A stretch of DNA of 64,000 bases from Carpediemonas membranifera (lineage: Eukaryota > Fornicata), in the NCBI GenBank assembly GCA_019828565.1, contig JAHDYR010000062.1:744001-808000 (forward strand), given 5' to 3'. Below, piece by piece: positions 20,131 to 30,547 of the stretch. The position numbers and the translations under genes were made by a program. The notes under the pieces were generated by a model. That model was given only the letters and a program-made list of their open reading frames with translations, was not told the DNA's origin and did not search any database. The first letter of the stretch is position 1; each line of letters starts with the position of its first letter.

Positions 20131-21282
20131 ATGCAACATTTGGTTCTTCTGTGCATTCTCGCTTGCGTCATAGCAACGCAGATCGATCCCATTATCTCTC
20201 CCAATCCCGGTCCCGGCCTTTCTTTCGCCGAGAACAGAGTTGCCACTGGTTCCGTTGCCATCACCTCCCTTGTCGGCATTTTCGACGGCGAATCTGTGAA
20301 AGACAGATCTCTGTACCAAAAGATGGCAGTATACCACTATGACGGATCCAAGGGCTGGACTCTGAAGAGCATTCAAACCGACGATAATTTCGTCTCAACG
20401 TACCCTGACACGATCATCCCCATTGCTCAGGGAGCCACATACGGCACCTTTGTCGCCAACCATTATGATAATGAGTTCAACCACGGCGCCATTTACCTTG
20501 AGTTCTTTGCCTACACCGACGACGCCCAGCTCCATCCCATTCAGCGCCTGCAGGTCCCGTATACTGACTACATGCTTCTCTCTGAGACCAAGCTCGCTGT
20601 ATACAACCAGACCGCTACCTCCTTCACCATCTACACCGTCGAGCGCCAGGACAATCGTTCCCCCTTTGACACAAGCAACCCCAAGCACGTCGTCCTGCCG
20701 TTCGGAGACCAGGGCGAGGATGACGAATTCCAGGTGAGACATCTTGGCAATGATATGATCATTGTGCAGGCTAAGGATGATGTTTACACCCTTGTCGACA
20801 AGAATGGCGTTTGGACCACCACTGATCACTTCAAGGGCGGTGATAGAATGATGTACAACGTCGGTGTAATCGGCTGTGACAACGAGCAGTACTACATCAT
20901 GCCGATGGAAGGCTTCTCCTCCTTCCGTGTATATCAGCGCCAGGGCGACAAGATCATCAACACCGGTGAGCGTGCGCCCTCTGCTGCCTGCGGGATCGGC
21001 TCTCTGAACTGGACTTATTTCGTCGATGGTAAGTTTGTCATGGTCGGCGACAGGAATGATGACGACACGCGCATTGTCTGCACCGCCTCTATTGGAACAT
21101 GGACGGACTCGAAGCAGCTCTTCGCATACAACACCAAGGACAAGAACCCGTTCGGCGACTTCGTGCCCCCCTACGGCGTGCAGTACACCGCGGTCGATGG
21201 CCACCACTGCCTGGCAGTTATGGCGACCAGCGAGGGCGATAACTCCCAGAACCTCATGTTCGACCTGCCCAACCTGTGGTAA
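20131..21282 (+). CDS. Secreted or cell-surface protein, unknown family
   Basis: 383 aa. The N-terminus MQHLVLLCILACVIATQ is a clear signal peptide with cleavage likely near residue 16. No C-terminal membrane segment is visible, so the protein should be secreted or lumenal. The mature part is rich in aromatic residues, Asp and Asn, with repeated beta-strand-like units, several possible N-glycosylation sites (NQTATS, NWTYF) and few cysteines, which suggests a beta-propeller-like fold; this is inference. I do not recognise a family. The stop TAA overlaps GTAAAT. It is convergent with the DBP8 gene, 60 bp away. Confidence 0.8.
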   Translation: MQHLVLLCILACVIATQIDPIISPNPGPGLSFAENRVATGSVAITSLVGIFDGESVKDRSLYQKMAVYHYDGSKGWTLKSIQTDDNFVSTYPDTIIPIAQGATYGTFVANHYDNEFNHGAIYLEFFAYTDDAQLHPIQRLQVPYTDYMLLSETKLAVYNQTATSFTIYTVERQDNRSPFDTSNPKHVVLPFGDQGEDDEFQVRHLGNDMIIVQAKDDVYTLVDKNGVWTTTDHFKGGDRMMYNVGVIGCDNEQYYIMPMEGFSSFRVYQRQGDKIINTGERAPSAACGIGSLNWTYFVDGKFVMVGDRNDDDTRIVCTASIGTWTDSKQLFAYNTKDKNPFGDFVPPYGVQYTAVDGHHCLAVMATSEGDNSQNLMFDLPNLW

Positions 21283-21342
21283 ATAATGATGATAAAAACA
21301 TCCACACCCTAGTTATAACCGCATGTTTTATCCCTGAACGGT

Positions 21343-22635
21343 CTAGTCTCTCTTCTTACCGGCCCGCTTGACCCCGCGTCTCGCAGTGAGACGGTCCATC
21401 TCCTCAGCTTGACCTCCCTCCAGCATCCGTCGTTTGACATCAGCCATGGCCGCTGTGACCTTGGGTAGCAGCTCAATCACTTTCTCCTCATGCTCGGCGA
21501 GGGCCTTGCCCGCCAGAGCCTCGACAGGTCGACCAATCATTTCTTCAATCAAATCCATAACCTCGCGGTCCTGAGTTTTCAACAGTGTCACTGCCGTCCC
21601 GAGCATCCCGATGCGGGCAGTTCTGCCTACCCGGTGGATGTAGTCGCTTGCTCTTGAAGTCGGGGGGAGATCAAAGTTCACAACCATCGCCACGTTTGGA
21701 ATATCCAGGCCTCTAGCGGCGACGTCTGTGGCCACCAGCACCTTGTTCTTGGCTGATCTGAAGGAGTTCAGGTTGGACGTCCTCGTCCGCTGAGGTAGAT
21801 TCCCATGGAGCTGGGTGGCAGGGAACCCGAGCTCCCGGAGCACGCGGCAGACAGTCTCGACCTCAAGACAGCTGTTCGCGAACACTATGGCCTGCTTGTC
21901 GGCCTCAACTGGGTCTAGCAGGAGCTGCACGAGGTTCGCGTAGCGGGCATGGTGTCGTGCCATGTCAATCCTGCTGTGGCTCAGCGTGGAGGGCAGCTTG
22001 ATCGACTCAGACCCGCTACAGTCACATACAGTCATGTCACTCTGCTTGGCGAGGTTCTCGAGCAGCTCGGTTTTGGTAGCTGTGAAAAAGTGCGTCTCGC
22101 GCTGATCCTTCGGCGGGAGATGATCCAGGATGGTATTGAAGTCCTCGCTGAAGTCGTCAGAGAGTAGTCTATCCGCCTCATCGAGGATAAGATAGCGACA
22201 GTGCTTGAAGCAGGTCGATATGTGGGGAGACTGAATCATCGAAGCCAGCCGACCAGGGGTGGCCACGATAAAGTGGGGGCGCTTGTCGATCTCCCTGGAC
22301 TGCTCGGTCATGTCTGTGCGACCGATGACTGTTGCTACGGAGACCTTGAAAGGGTAGCCGATGGCCGTGATGTGCTCCTCGATCTGGATGGCAAGCTCGC
22401 GTGTAGGCGTGAGGATAAGGCCGAAGATACCATATGGATCCTTCTGGAGCTCTGTGAGCATCGGGAGGGTGAAGGAAAGCGTCTTACCACTGCCGGTCTC
22501 CGCAATCCCGAGAACCCGCTTGCCTGAGAGCATCGCTGGAATGCATAGCTTCTGAATCTCAGTAGGGGATTCAATTCCCATGGCTTCGCATCGTCTAGCG
22601 AGCGCCTTCGCGACACCAAGCGTCTTAAAGTCCAT
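21343..22635 (-). CDS. DBP8: DEAD-box RNA helicase DBP8/DDX49
   Basis: 430 aa with all DEAD-box motifs in order: Q motif (GIESPTEIQ), I (AETGSGKT), Ia (PTRELA), II (DEAD in LILDEADRLL), VI (HRVGRTAR), plus DVAARGLDIP. The SAT motif is altered to FTATK. The short N-terminus, the GSGKTLSF context and a basic C-terminus (GVKRAGKKRD) fit DBP8/DDX49, a nucleolar helicase needed for 18S rRNA maturation in the small-subunit processome. Other small ribosomal helicases are less likely. It is divergent from ELP1 with about 130 bp between start codons. The 3' signal GATAAAAC lies about 15 nt after the stop TAG. Confidence 0.88.
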   Translation of the reverse strand: MDFKTLGVAKALARRCEAMGIESPTEIQKLCIPAMLSGKRVLGIAETGSGKTLSFTLPMLTELQKDPYGIFGLILTPTRELAIQIEEHITAIGYPFKVSVATVIGRTDMTEQSREIDKRPHFIVATPGRLASMIQSPHISTCFKHCRYLILDEADRLLSDDFSEDFNTILDHLPPKDQRETHFFTATKTELLENLAKQSDMTVCDCSGSESIKLPSTLSHSRIDMARHHARYANLVQLLLDPVEADKQAIVFANSCLEVETVCRVLRELGFPATQLHGNLPQRTRTSNLNSFRSAKNKVLVATDVAARGLDIPNVAMVVNFDLPPTSRASDYIHRVGRTARIGMLGTAVTLLKTQDREVMDLIEEMIGRPVEALAGKALAEHEEKVIELLPKVTAAMADVKRRMLEGGQAEEMDRLTARRGVKRAGKKRD

Positions 22636-22768
22636 CGGCCATCAAATGATGATGTTCGAAGAGACCTCAAGGGAGAATCGACTGACGCCCCTGATGACCA
22701 ATACAGCGTGTTGCCGCGCTGACTCTTGCCAAACATCCCATCGCGCAGGATAGTCGATAATAGTATTG

Positions 22769-25700
22769 ATGAGGAACCTAGTCCGATCCAGGACCACCGT
22801 ACAGTGCTTCGACGGTACTATTGGTGGTATTCAAGACAAGGACTTGTCTATCCGCCACGTAGCAGTATCTGAGATCGACAACGAAGCTGGTTCGTACTTC
22901 CTTCCACGCTCACACAGTGTGTACCACTTCCAGCGGCTATCTGCACATAGAGCCGTTCTACAGCTGCGAGCATCGTACCTTTCGCCCCATCATTTCCCCG
23001 CTGCCTCTTTCCAACGCCGTATTCCACCAGGGCCTCTCATCCTTCCTCACCCTTGATGACAGTATCACCTTCCACCGCCTCGATGACGCCAGCTTCAAGC
23101 CTTGGCTGAACCTCTCAGACGAGCTGACAGCGCACTTCGCCTCTGAGGGCTTACCCATCCAGGCTACCGTCAAGGCCCTCGCCGTGGCCCCAGACACAGA
23201 GTCTATCGCCGCAGTAGTCTCACTCCAGCACTCTCGGGGCGACACTTCAGTCTGCCCGGTAGCGCTGCTTGTCTTTAGACAGAGCGGGGAGGGTCTCTTC
23301 TTCGACAAGCCCGCCTGGTGTGCCGTGGGGCACAACGGCAAGTCACTCTTCGAACCCAGCGTCCAGATCAGTGCCGCGTTCTCACCAGACTCCCGTATGG
23401 TCGCCATAGCCCTTGACGACCTTGTTCTGAACATCGAGGTAGCCTCAGACCCAGACCCATTGGCGATGCCCAGCGAGACAACCCTACCGTTCAAAACAAA
23501 GACTAGGCAGGTAAGAGTGCGTCATGGTGCGTCTGCACCCCTCCCTAGAGGCCAGCAGACCACAGTCTCGTGGTCTCCGAGCGGTAGGTACATTGCAGCG
23601 CCCATGGCAACCTCGGCGATCACTAGCGCCGTCCACGACGCAGACGACAGCCTCAGCAGGCTGCAGGACAAGACGCTGCCGCCCCCAGACATGCCTGATC
23701 CCACTCATCCCGAGGGAGACCTCGGAATCGGTCTGCTCGAGAGACACCTCGTTGCTCACGCCAGAATCCCACTGCAGAAACAGGGGACGATGGACCAGAT
23801 TAGGGCCGTGAGATGGATAGATGACGGCCTGGCGATTGTCCATTTCTCGGGATTCGAAACAGATTTTATCCATATCTACACTAAGACCAACACGATCTGG
23901 CTGCTCAAGCATGTCATGCCCGTGCCGGCAAATGGCACTATACACACTGACGGACGGTCAAAGATCGCTCATATCTCCCCGACCGCCATGCTACAGTTCA
24001 CGGTCACACCCTCCCCGACCATCGTGCCCTCGCCCACCCGCGCCGCCCTCGTCATCGACGGTCCGACTCTCAAAGTTACCATGCTGACCCGCGCGATAAT
24101 CCCGCCGCCTTTCTGTGCGTTCGCTGTTGAAGTCGGGGGTCCGATTCAAATGGCGTGCGGTATGCCGCAATCTGGGGCTGAAATTGGATCAGATCACGTG
24201 GGACTGGTGTATCTTGACACGAATACACAGATTTACCACATAGCAGAGGTCACGGTCACGCCCACTGGAGGAGATATCGCCCGCACATACACCCTGGGGC
24301 CCAGCCTGCCTGTGGGACTCACTGCCACATCTCACGGCTTCCTAGTCCTGACTCTAGCACGCGATAGGCACCATCTGACACACTTTGTGAACGGCCAAGC
24401 GGTCGAGTACGCTGTGCCCAATGCTTTCCACCTAGCGACCAAGGGCATGGTCGACGAGCTCCGTGCATTCACCCCCGTAGCCCACGGGTCTACCCACGCC
24501 CTCGCCGTCTTCGGAAACGGCATTTATCAGTACTCTGTGCCCTCTGGTTGGTCTCCGCTTTCTGACGCAACGGCTGTCGTGCCGGCAGACATGACAAACG
24601 TACACGTGACACAGCTCGATGTCCTTACATTTATTGTGACCGCGGTCTCGACAGTTCATATTTGGACTCCGTCGACCTCTCTTGACTCTGCTTTAACTCT
24701 CGACCGAGTCTCCTCTTCTTGTCTCTCCGAAGACGGTCTGGCCCTCTTCGTGATTCAGGACAAGACGCTCGCCATGGTTGACATTCAGACAAAATCAATC
24801 AAATGGTCACGACAGATCGAGCGGTCATGCCATCTTGTTACCACACTCAGCGATGCCATCATTGTCCAGCACTCCCGCGGCAACCTCGAGACTGTGTACG
24901 TGGCACTGCTCATCCAGACGAGGGCAGCGGCTATGGCACGGGACGGTCGGCTGGCCCTCGCTGCATCCACCCTCCGTCGACACCGCCTCAGTATGGCTGC
25001 ACTGCTGGACGGCGCCAACGCCACTGGAGCTCAGCTCGTGGCAGCACTGCCCACAGACCACCTAGTGAGGCTCGCGGCGGACGTAGCCGGCCATGCCCGC
25101 GGTCTTGCTGTGCTCGAGGATCTTCAGGAGGCCGCTCTTGCTGCTGGAAAGAACCCTGTCGCTATTGAATGCGCCCTACAGCTCGGGAATACCGTGCTCG
25201 CTGTCGATCTTGCAACCGACGTTGCCAAGCTCGCAAGAAGAATCGACCCAGTCGAGGCTTACCGCGCTTGTATCCGGGTCGAGCGGCTCGACCTTGCAGT
25301 CAGGGTGGCCGAGGCCGCCGCATGGGATGCTGGACAGTACGGCCCCGCTATTGATGAGCTCAGGAATTTGAAAGAATCAAAATCCGCAGTTTATGACGCC
25401 CGGATGAAGATGATCGTCGGGGACTGGAATGACGCCGTGGACGCCTGGATCGCGGTGCCGTGGGACGACCAGTATATCTCTATGATTGAGGAGAGCCTCC
25501 TCAAGTCGACGCGGGTGTTTTCCGGCATCAAATCATTCTCCGGATATCCGGAACTGGTCAAGCGGGTTGTGGACGCTGCCCTCGCCCGAGGCGGCCTGGC
25601 TGAAGCGGAGACCGCGGCCCTGTTGGTTCTTGCCGGTCTGCCAGTCGAAGCGCTGCCATATCTTGTCAGATCTGGTCAATATTACGATATCGTCGGAATC

Positions 25701-26273
25701 TCTGAGATCGCCAAGGTTGATCCGACTCAGCAACTCAAGAAGTGCCTCCGGATCCTTATCAACAGTGGCAGGGCCGTCGAAGCAGCCGAGTGCTCGCGTC
25801 TAATCCTCCTCAGATCGTATCAGAAGACGCAGATACCGGATTCTGCCGCAATCACGGATACAGTGAATCTGTATCTGTCAGCTGGACTCTGTCACCGTTT
25901 GTCAGCCGATGTGGTCGAGCCGTTCGGGCCTGTCCACTCCGCTCGGATTGATTTGGAGGTCATCCGGCCTCTGGTTGTCACATATGCTGACTCAATGATC
26001 TCTAATATCGAGAAGAAGATCGCTGGATTCGATACGATCTTGTCGAATCTGATTTCGTCTCGGAGAGCCCTGGAGGAGAACACGAACCCCAAGCGTGTCG
26101 TCAAGCTCCGTAAGACGCTCAGAGCTGCGGAAGACGGCTTCGAGAGGATCCGCGTGTTATCCCGCGATGACGGGTTGTGGCTGCGACTTGTCGCCATCGG
26201 TGAGACCGAGATTGCGGCCTCTCTGCAGCGGGCACGGGCATCGCTCGAGGCTTTGTTGAGTCGAGCGGATTGA
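22769..26273 (+). CDS. ELP1: Elongator complex subunit ELP1 (IKI3), one 28-nt intron
   Basis: The coding sequence joins 22769-22889 and 22918-26273 (1158 aa; the Met codon at 22766 gives one more). The N-terminus MRNLVRSRTTVQ matches the ELP1 signature MRNL. The 28-nt intron 22890-22917 starts GTTCGT and ends CACACAG, and joins ...IDNEAV to CTTSSGYLHIEPF in frame. Residues to about 650 form WD40-type propellers; the C-terminal 450 residues are a helical TPR-like array, ending with a basic region (NPKRVVKLRKTLRAAEDGF). ELP1 is the scaffold of Elongator, which carries out the cm5U modification of wobble uridines. It is somewhat shorter than the human protein (about 1330 aa). GATAAAAT follows the stop. 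Confidence 0.88.
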
Positions 26274-26328
26274 ACTGAACTGATAAAATACTAGATCAGA
26301 CGGCTCCGACGATCGGCTGATCGATGAG

Positions 26329-26337
26329 TGCAGTTTA
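26329..26337 (+). promoter_or_regulatory. Orphan promoter-like motif TGCAGTTTA
   Basis: An exact TGCAGTTTA just after ELP1, on the plus strand, with no recognised plus-strand gene downstream before UBA1 (which is on the other strand). It may start an unannotated transcript across 26340-27250, or be a chance match. Confidence 0.25.
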
Positions 26338-26379
26338 TGCTCATTTCGCAGATTAAGGTCATGGAAATCTAGAAAATTT

Positions 26380-26452
26380 GATTCTTCCCGGGCTCGAACC
26401 GGGGATCTCCTGTCTGTCAAACAGGCGTCATAACCGACTAGACCAAAGAATC
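26380..26452 (-). tRNA. tRNA-Val (anticodon GAC)
   Basis: Read on the minus strand, 73 nt fold into a full cloverleaf. The acceptor stem is GATTCTT/AAGAATC (7 bp); the D arm GTC...GAC has loop TAGTCGGTTAT; the anticodon stem CCTGT/ACAGG has loop TTGACAG; the variable loop is AGATC; the T arm CCCGG/CCGGG has loop TTCGAGC. U33 and A37 are in place and the anticodon is GAC, reading GUC and GUU. The D-arm stretch TGGTCTAGTCGGTTATG matches the style of eukaryotic tRNA-Val. No intron and no encoded CCA. A run of four T follows on the minus strand, fitting a Pol III terminator. The plus strand has no T loop in the right place. Confidence 0.88.
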
Positions 26453-27257
26453 GTGAAAGTTCGGATTTTGCGTTTTTTTGTTGTTGTCAAACATTTTTGA
26501 TCCGAAATATCGGGGGAAGAGGTTTAAGACTGCGACACATAGTTCAAATATCCTATAACCTATATAGCTCGGAGAATAACGCGCTCAGAATCGCTTGGTA
26601 GCCTTGAAAATATGATTTCCAGACATTACTATGCTTCACAACCTGTGCGCTTATCGCTGACATTAGGGCGTGTGAGAGTTCAGCAGTCACCTCGAAATCC
26701 GCATTGTCTCTGATACAAATTGTGTCGATGTCGAATGGCGGCCAGACCGCTTCAGCTCATCCAATCACTATCTTCATGGCATGAACTCACTCACTCGTCT
26801 CTGGTAACAATGCCTGTGAGGTGGACAGTAGATTCCGAATTCATAACCCAATATGGCCAGACAACCACGTTGAAAGCTTTAATCGGTTTCCGTGCACATT
26901 CACGGGGCGACTCAAACCCCAGTTTCTATTCTCGTCTGACGTTTTGCAATCCCGCACTTGATGAGTAAGCGTCGCAGCCAGCCACATCTACCGTGTAGCA
27001 CTATTGCTGCGGTCTGTGTCATTGAGATCCTGACTATTACCGTATCTCGCGGAGTCCGTATCAACCATCACGTGACCCACATGTTGTACACCCTTTTGCG
27101 TTGTTCTACACATGGTGATCATGCATTGCAGGACGTGACGCTGACATATTCAATTGAATTGATTTCCCATCACAAATCCACCGAGTCTCAAAAAATCTGT
27201 AACAGAAGGAGCAAAATCGCATGACCAAACTTCAACACATGATTTACGTCATTTACG
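26453..27257. other. Intergenic region
   Basis: About 800 bp between the tRNA gene and the 3' end of UBA1, clearly AT-richer than the coding parts. The longest open frames (80-90 codons) have no gene-like composition. I see no further tRNA. Given the orphan promoter motif at 26329, a non-coding transcript is possible but not shown. Confidence 0.4.
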
Positions 27258-30200
27258 TTACTCGCGGATTCTGACCCGCACCGCCGGGACGTCGACGTCC
27301 TCGTAAGTGTCGGGGTTCGAGCACGAAAGCACGAGCGGCACGAACTTCTGCTCTGCATGCACTGCGAGTCCGCCCACCGTCGTCACGAGCCCTGACACCT
27401 TGGCACCAAGCCTCTCGCTCTTCTTCTCCTCGCCCCAGAAGTCCATGTATAGCATCGCACGGCCAGCGCTGACCATGTCGACGCTGAGGCCAAATGTCGT
27501 CTTCATGTACTCAACAACTTCACCGAGCGTCGGGTCGACCTGGGGAGGCTCAATAAAGTCCCAAAGTGTGACCTTGCGGTCCATGAAATCCGCAGTTTTC
27601 GCCTCACCAGGCTCGGAGAGCGCGAAGAGAGGCAATGCGAGGTTGATGAAAGCGTTCTTGTAGCATTCGATAGCCTTCTTCTGGGCCACAAGCTTGTAAA
27701 GCTCGATGGACGTGAGACCAGCGATGAGAGCGGTAGTTGTAATCATCGCAGGGATGATCTTACCCGCAATACGCTTGACCTCAGCACGCGACACAGTGGG
27801 AATCTGGTAGTTGGCAGCCCGAAGATTGGCGGTGGCGGCGATGAAGTCAATGTGGTGGTTGGAGTCATCATCCTTCTCGAACTCGAGGGGAGTGACGCTA
27901 AGGCTGGCGACGGCCTCAGCGCTGACGCCCGTGGTGTCAACGGGTCCGGTGCTGTCGTCTTCTTCGTCCTCCTCGACGGCGATGCGGACTGAGGATGAGG
28001 GTACGAACACGGGCGTCTTGATCTCGCGAGCAAGGGCAAGAACATCCTCGCGGGAGGTGCGACCGTCGACACCGAACGCAGTGGCGAGTAGAACCGCGGT
28101 GGCGTAGACGAAGTCAGCGTGGAGGGTGTTGTCTGGATCAAACGGCGTCGGGGTGGGTGGCCGCTTCGTGCCAGACCAGAAGGGGAGGCCGTCAGACGTC
28201 TTTGCGTCCTCGGGGAAATTGAACAAAAGCTGCCGGATCTTGTGGTCGAAATGCTGGTCAAACTCGGCTCTGGCCATGGCCACGCAGGCCTTGACGTCCT
28301 TGGGAGGGTTACGGGCGAGCTCTACGACGACTGCCTTCACCTCATGCGACACATCCTCTGCAATAACTCCACTCTCCTTAAACTGCACCAAAGTTTCGAG
28401 ACTACGAGAGAAAGTGCCTTCAAACTTGTCCCGAGCCCACGTGATGCAGTGGTCGATGACGTTGGGGAAGTTGTGGAGTGTGCACGAGGGGATAGACTTC
28501 TCGGGCGGGTCCTGTGTTGAGCCGTAGCTTTCGGTGAGGTTGGGTACAATCACCTGAACGTTACCCTTCGTGCCAAGGGTGCCGGACTCCAGCAGGGGAA
28601 GGCCGTAGAAGACGCAGCGGGAGTCCACGTAGCGGCGGGTGGGGACGTTGTCGAGAGCGTTGCAGACACCGGTGAGGTTGTCGAAGAACGCGTCTGAGAA
28701 GACGTCCTCCGTCTCGACGTCGATCTTGGCCACGAGAGGGCGCACTATCATATCAGGGTTCATTGCTTGAGCTGCGCGGGCGGCCACCTCGGACTTGGGC
28801 TGGCCGATATCCGTGTCCCGGAAGAGGAACTGTCTAGAAAGATTCGACCGCTCGATCGAATCCATATCAGTGACTGTGATCTGCCCAGCGGCGCCGAGGC
28901 CCATCATGGCGAAGTTCTTGAGATACTCACAGCCAAGAGCACCTGCTCCAACAAGGAAATAGCGCTGTGCGGCGAGAGAGCGCTGGAACTCATGGCCGAA
29001 GACAGCAGCCTGAGCGTCATACCGCGTTCCAGCGGGGGCGGTGTCGACGGGAATGGCCTCGGGGAGGGCCTCGAAGGCGTCGAAGTACAGGAATTGACGG
29101 AGAGGCGAGTACTTGTGGGAGACGGCCTTGAGCACTTCCTGGGTGGCAATGCCAGCGATAACAGCGCACACGGGGGCTAGGGCGCCGCGGCAAGTGGCCG
29201 TGAAGGCGCGGAGCACGGGCTCGAAAGTGGCGGCGGCGGGGGCGTCAGAGATGGCCTGGGCGTGCTGGTCAACGAGCTGGCGCATGGCCTCAAGGTCTGC
29301 GTCAGTTCCATCGGGGTAGCGGCCGCGGGCAGTCAGGAAGGTGTCGAGGGCGAGGTGGCAGAGATGGAGCTCCATAGGACGAGTGAACTTGGCGAAATCC
29401 GTATCGACAAACTGCGGGGCGATTATGGCCTCTGTCAGAGGCTTGAATGCCACCGTCTCCTGGCGCTTCACCTGAGTGATGTAGCCGCCGCGGATGTACT
29501 TGGGCTCGTTGGTGAAGTCTTCGTTCGGAAGGGTGAACGAGTATGGGGTCTCCATCTTGATAGCGCGGGGCACGCCATCGTTCAGTGAAGGGATGCCGTG
29601 CACATCGCTGAAGATGACCTGGTCGCCGTCAGAGAGGTCCAGGCGCTCAGTATCGTTGCATACGACAGTAGGGTTGGCTGTGTTGCCGACGAACGTAACG
29701 ACACCGGTGACGGGGTCCTCGCCGTCGGTGTCTGTAACAAGGTGGGCGTCGCCGAAGTCTGCGAAGACGCGGCCGGCTAGACCAGCAGTGGTTGCAAGGA
29801 TAAAGGCGGCACCCACGGCTCTGGCCATTGCAGAGAGGGAATGGGCGTCCTCAGAGGACATCGTGGAAACAACGACGTCAAAGAGGCCGAGGAAGTCGTG
29901 ATCGACCGCACCCTTGTGGCATGAGACGGAGACATGGCTGTTCAGTGCAGCGAGGGCAGGCATGGAGACCTCCGCGCGGTTCTGGCCAATGTGGGCCTCG
30001 GTCGCATAGTAGTGGGTGCCGAGATCCATCATGGTGATGTTTTCGTTGTCGTGGAGCACCACAGCGCCTACACCACTGAGGATAAGGTTCTTGGCGAGCT
30101 CACATGCAAGGCCCGACATTCCAAGGATGAGAACCTTGGATTGAGACATTTTCTGCATCGCTTCAGCTCCAAGGACGTAGAGCTGTCTGCTATAGAGTCC

Positions 30201-30259
30201 TGTGTTACTAAAATATGGATTGAAGTGTTCTTACCTTCATCAATCTGTGCGTCAGCCAT
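27258..30259 (-). CDS. UBA1: Ubiquitin-activating enzyme E1 (UBA1), one 35-nt intron
   Basis: The coding sequence joins 30259-30235 and 30199-27258 on the minus strand (988 aa). Exon 1 encodes MADAQIDEG; the 35-nt intron starts GTAAGA and ends TAGTAACACAG, and its removal restores the E1 signature GLYSRQLYVLG. Domains: inactive adenylation half (about 20-170), first catalytic half, active adenylation domain with ATP site (GAGALGCEYLKNFAMMG), catalytic Cys581 in SIPSCTLHNFPN, and a C-terminal ubiquitin-fold domain. It adenylates ubiquitin and passes it by thioester to E2 enzymes. The length is near the usual 1020-1060 aa. It shares a 290-bp divergent promoter with the eIF4AIII-NOM1 gene. CGTAAAT overlaps the region just after the stop. 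Confidence 0.95.
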
Positions 30260-30547
30260 ATCGATTGACTTCGTGTCGTGGGAATGGGCTTAAAACTGCA
30301 CCGCCGTGAGATTATTGCCGAGGGCCGGGGGGACTTGAGTACACTACTGCGGGTGTACAGTCACCGATGGCTGAGCGACCGCGTCTCCCGGGCTTCGGCT
30401 CTTTCTTACTTGCGGGCTTAATACGCCATCAAATTCATATTCAGGTGATCTTTGCTGCTTCGGCGGCTGAGCACCACCCCAATTGTATCGGAGGTGGCTG
30501 TGGCTCCGCCATGGCCACCGCACTTTAATACACAGCGACCGGAGATA
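30260..30547. promoter_or_regulatory. Divergent promoter of UBA1 and the eIF4AIII-NOM1 fusion gene
   Basis: The 288-bp interval carries one core-promoter-like motif for each direction: TGCAGTTTTA on the minus strand (30291-30300, 32 nt before the UBA1 ATG) and GCACTTTAA on the plus strand (30520-30528, 20 nt before the ATG at 30548). The functional role is inferred from the recurrence of these motifs at other genes. Confidence 0.5.

Noticed and set aside
22890-22929. 24-nt or 40-nt intron alternatives in ELP1
   Set aside because: The 24-nt form does not restore the frame. The 40-nt form would, but has a weaker donor (GTACTT) and acceptor than the 28-nt GTTCGT...CACACAG form.
26380-26452. tRNA-Asp reading on the plus strand (a GTC triplet is visible in the loop)
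   Set aside because: On the plus strand the TTCGA-type T loop is at the wrong end; only the minus strand gives a proper cloverleaf.
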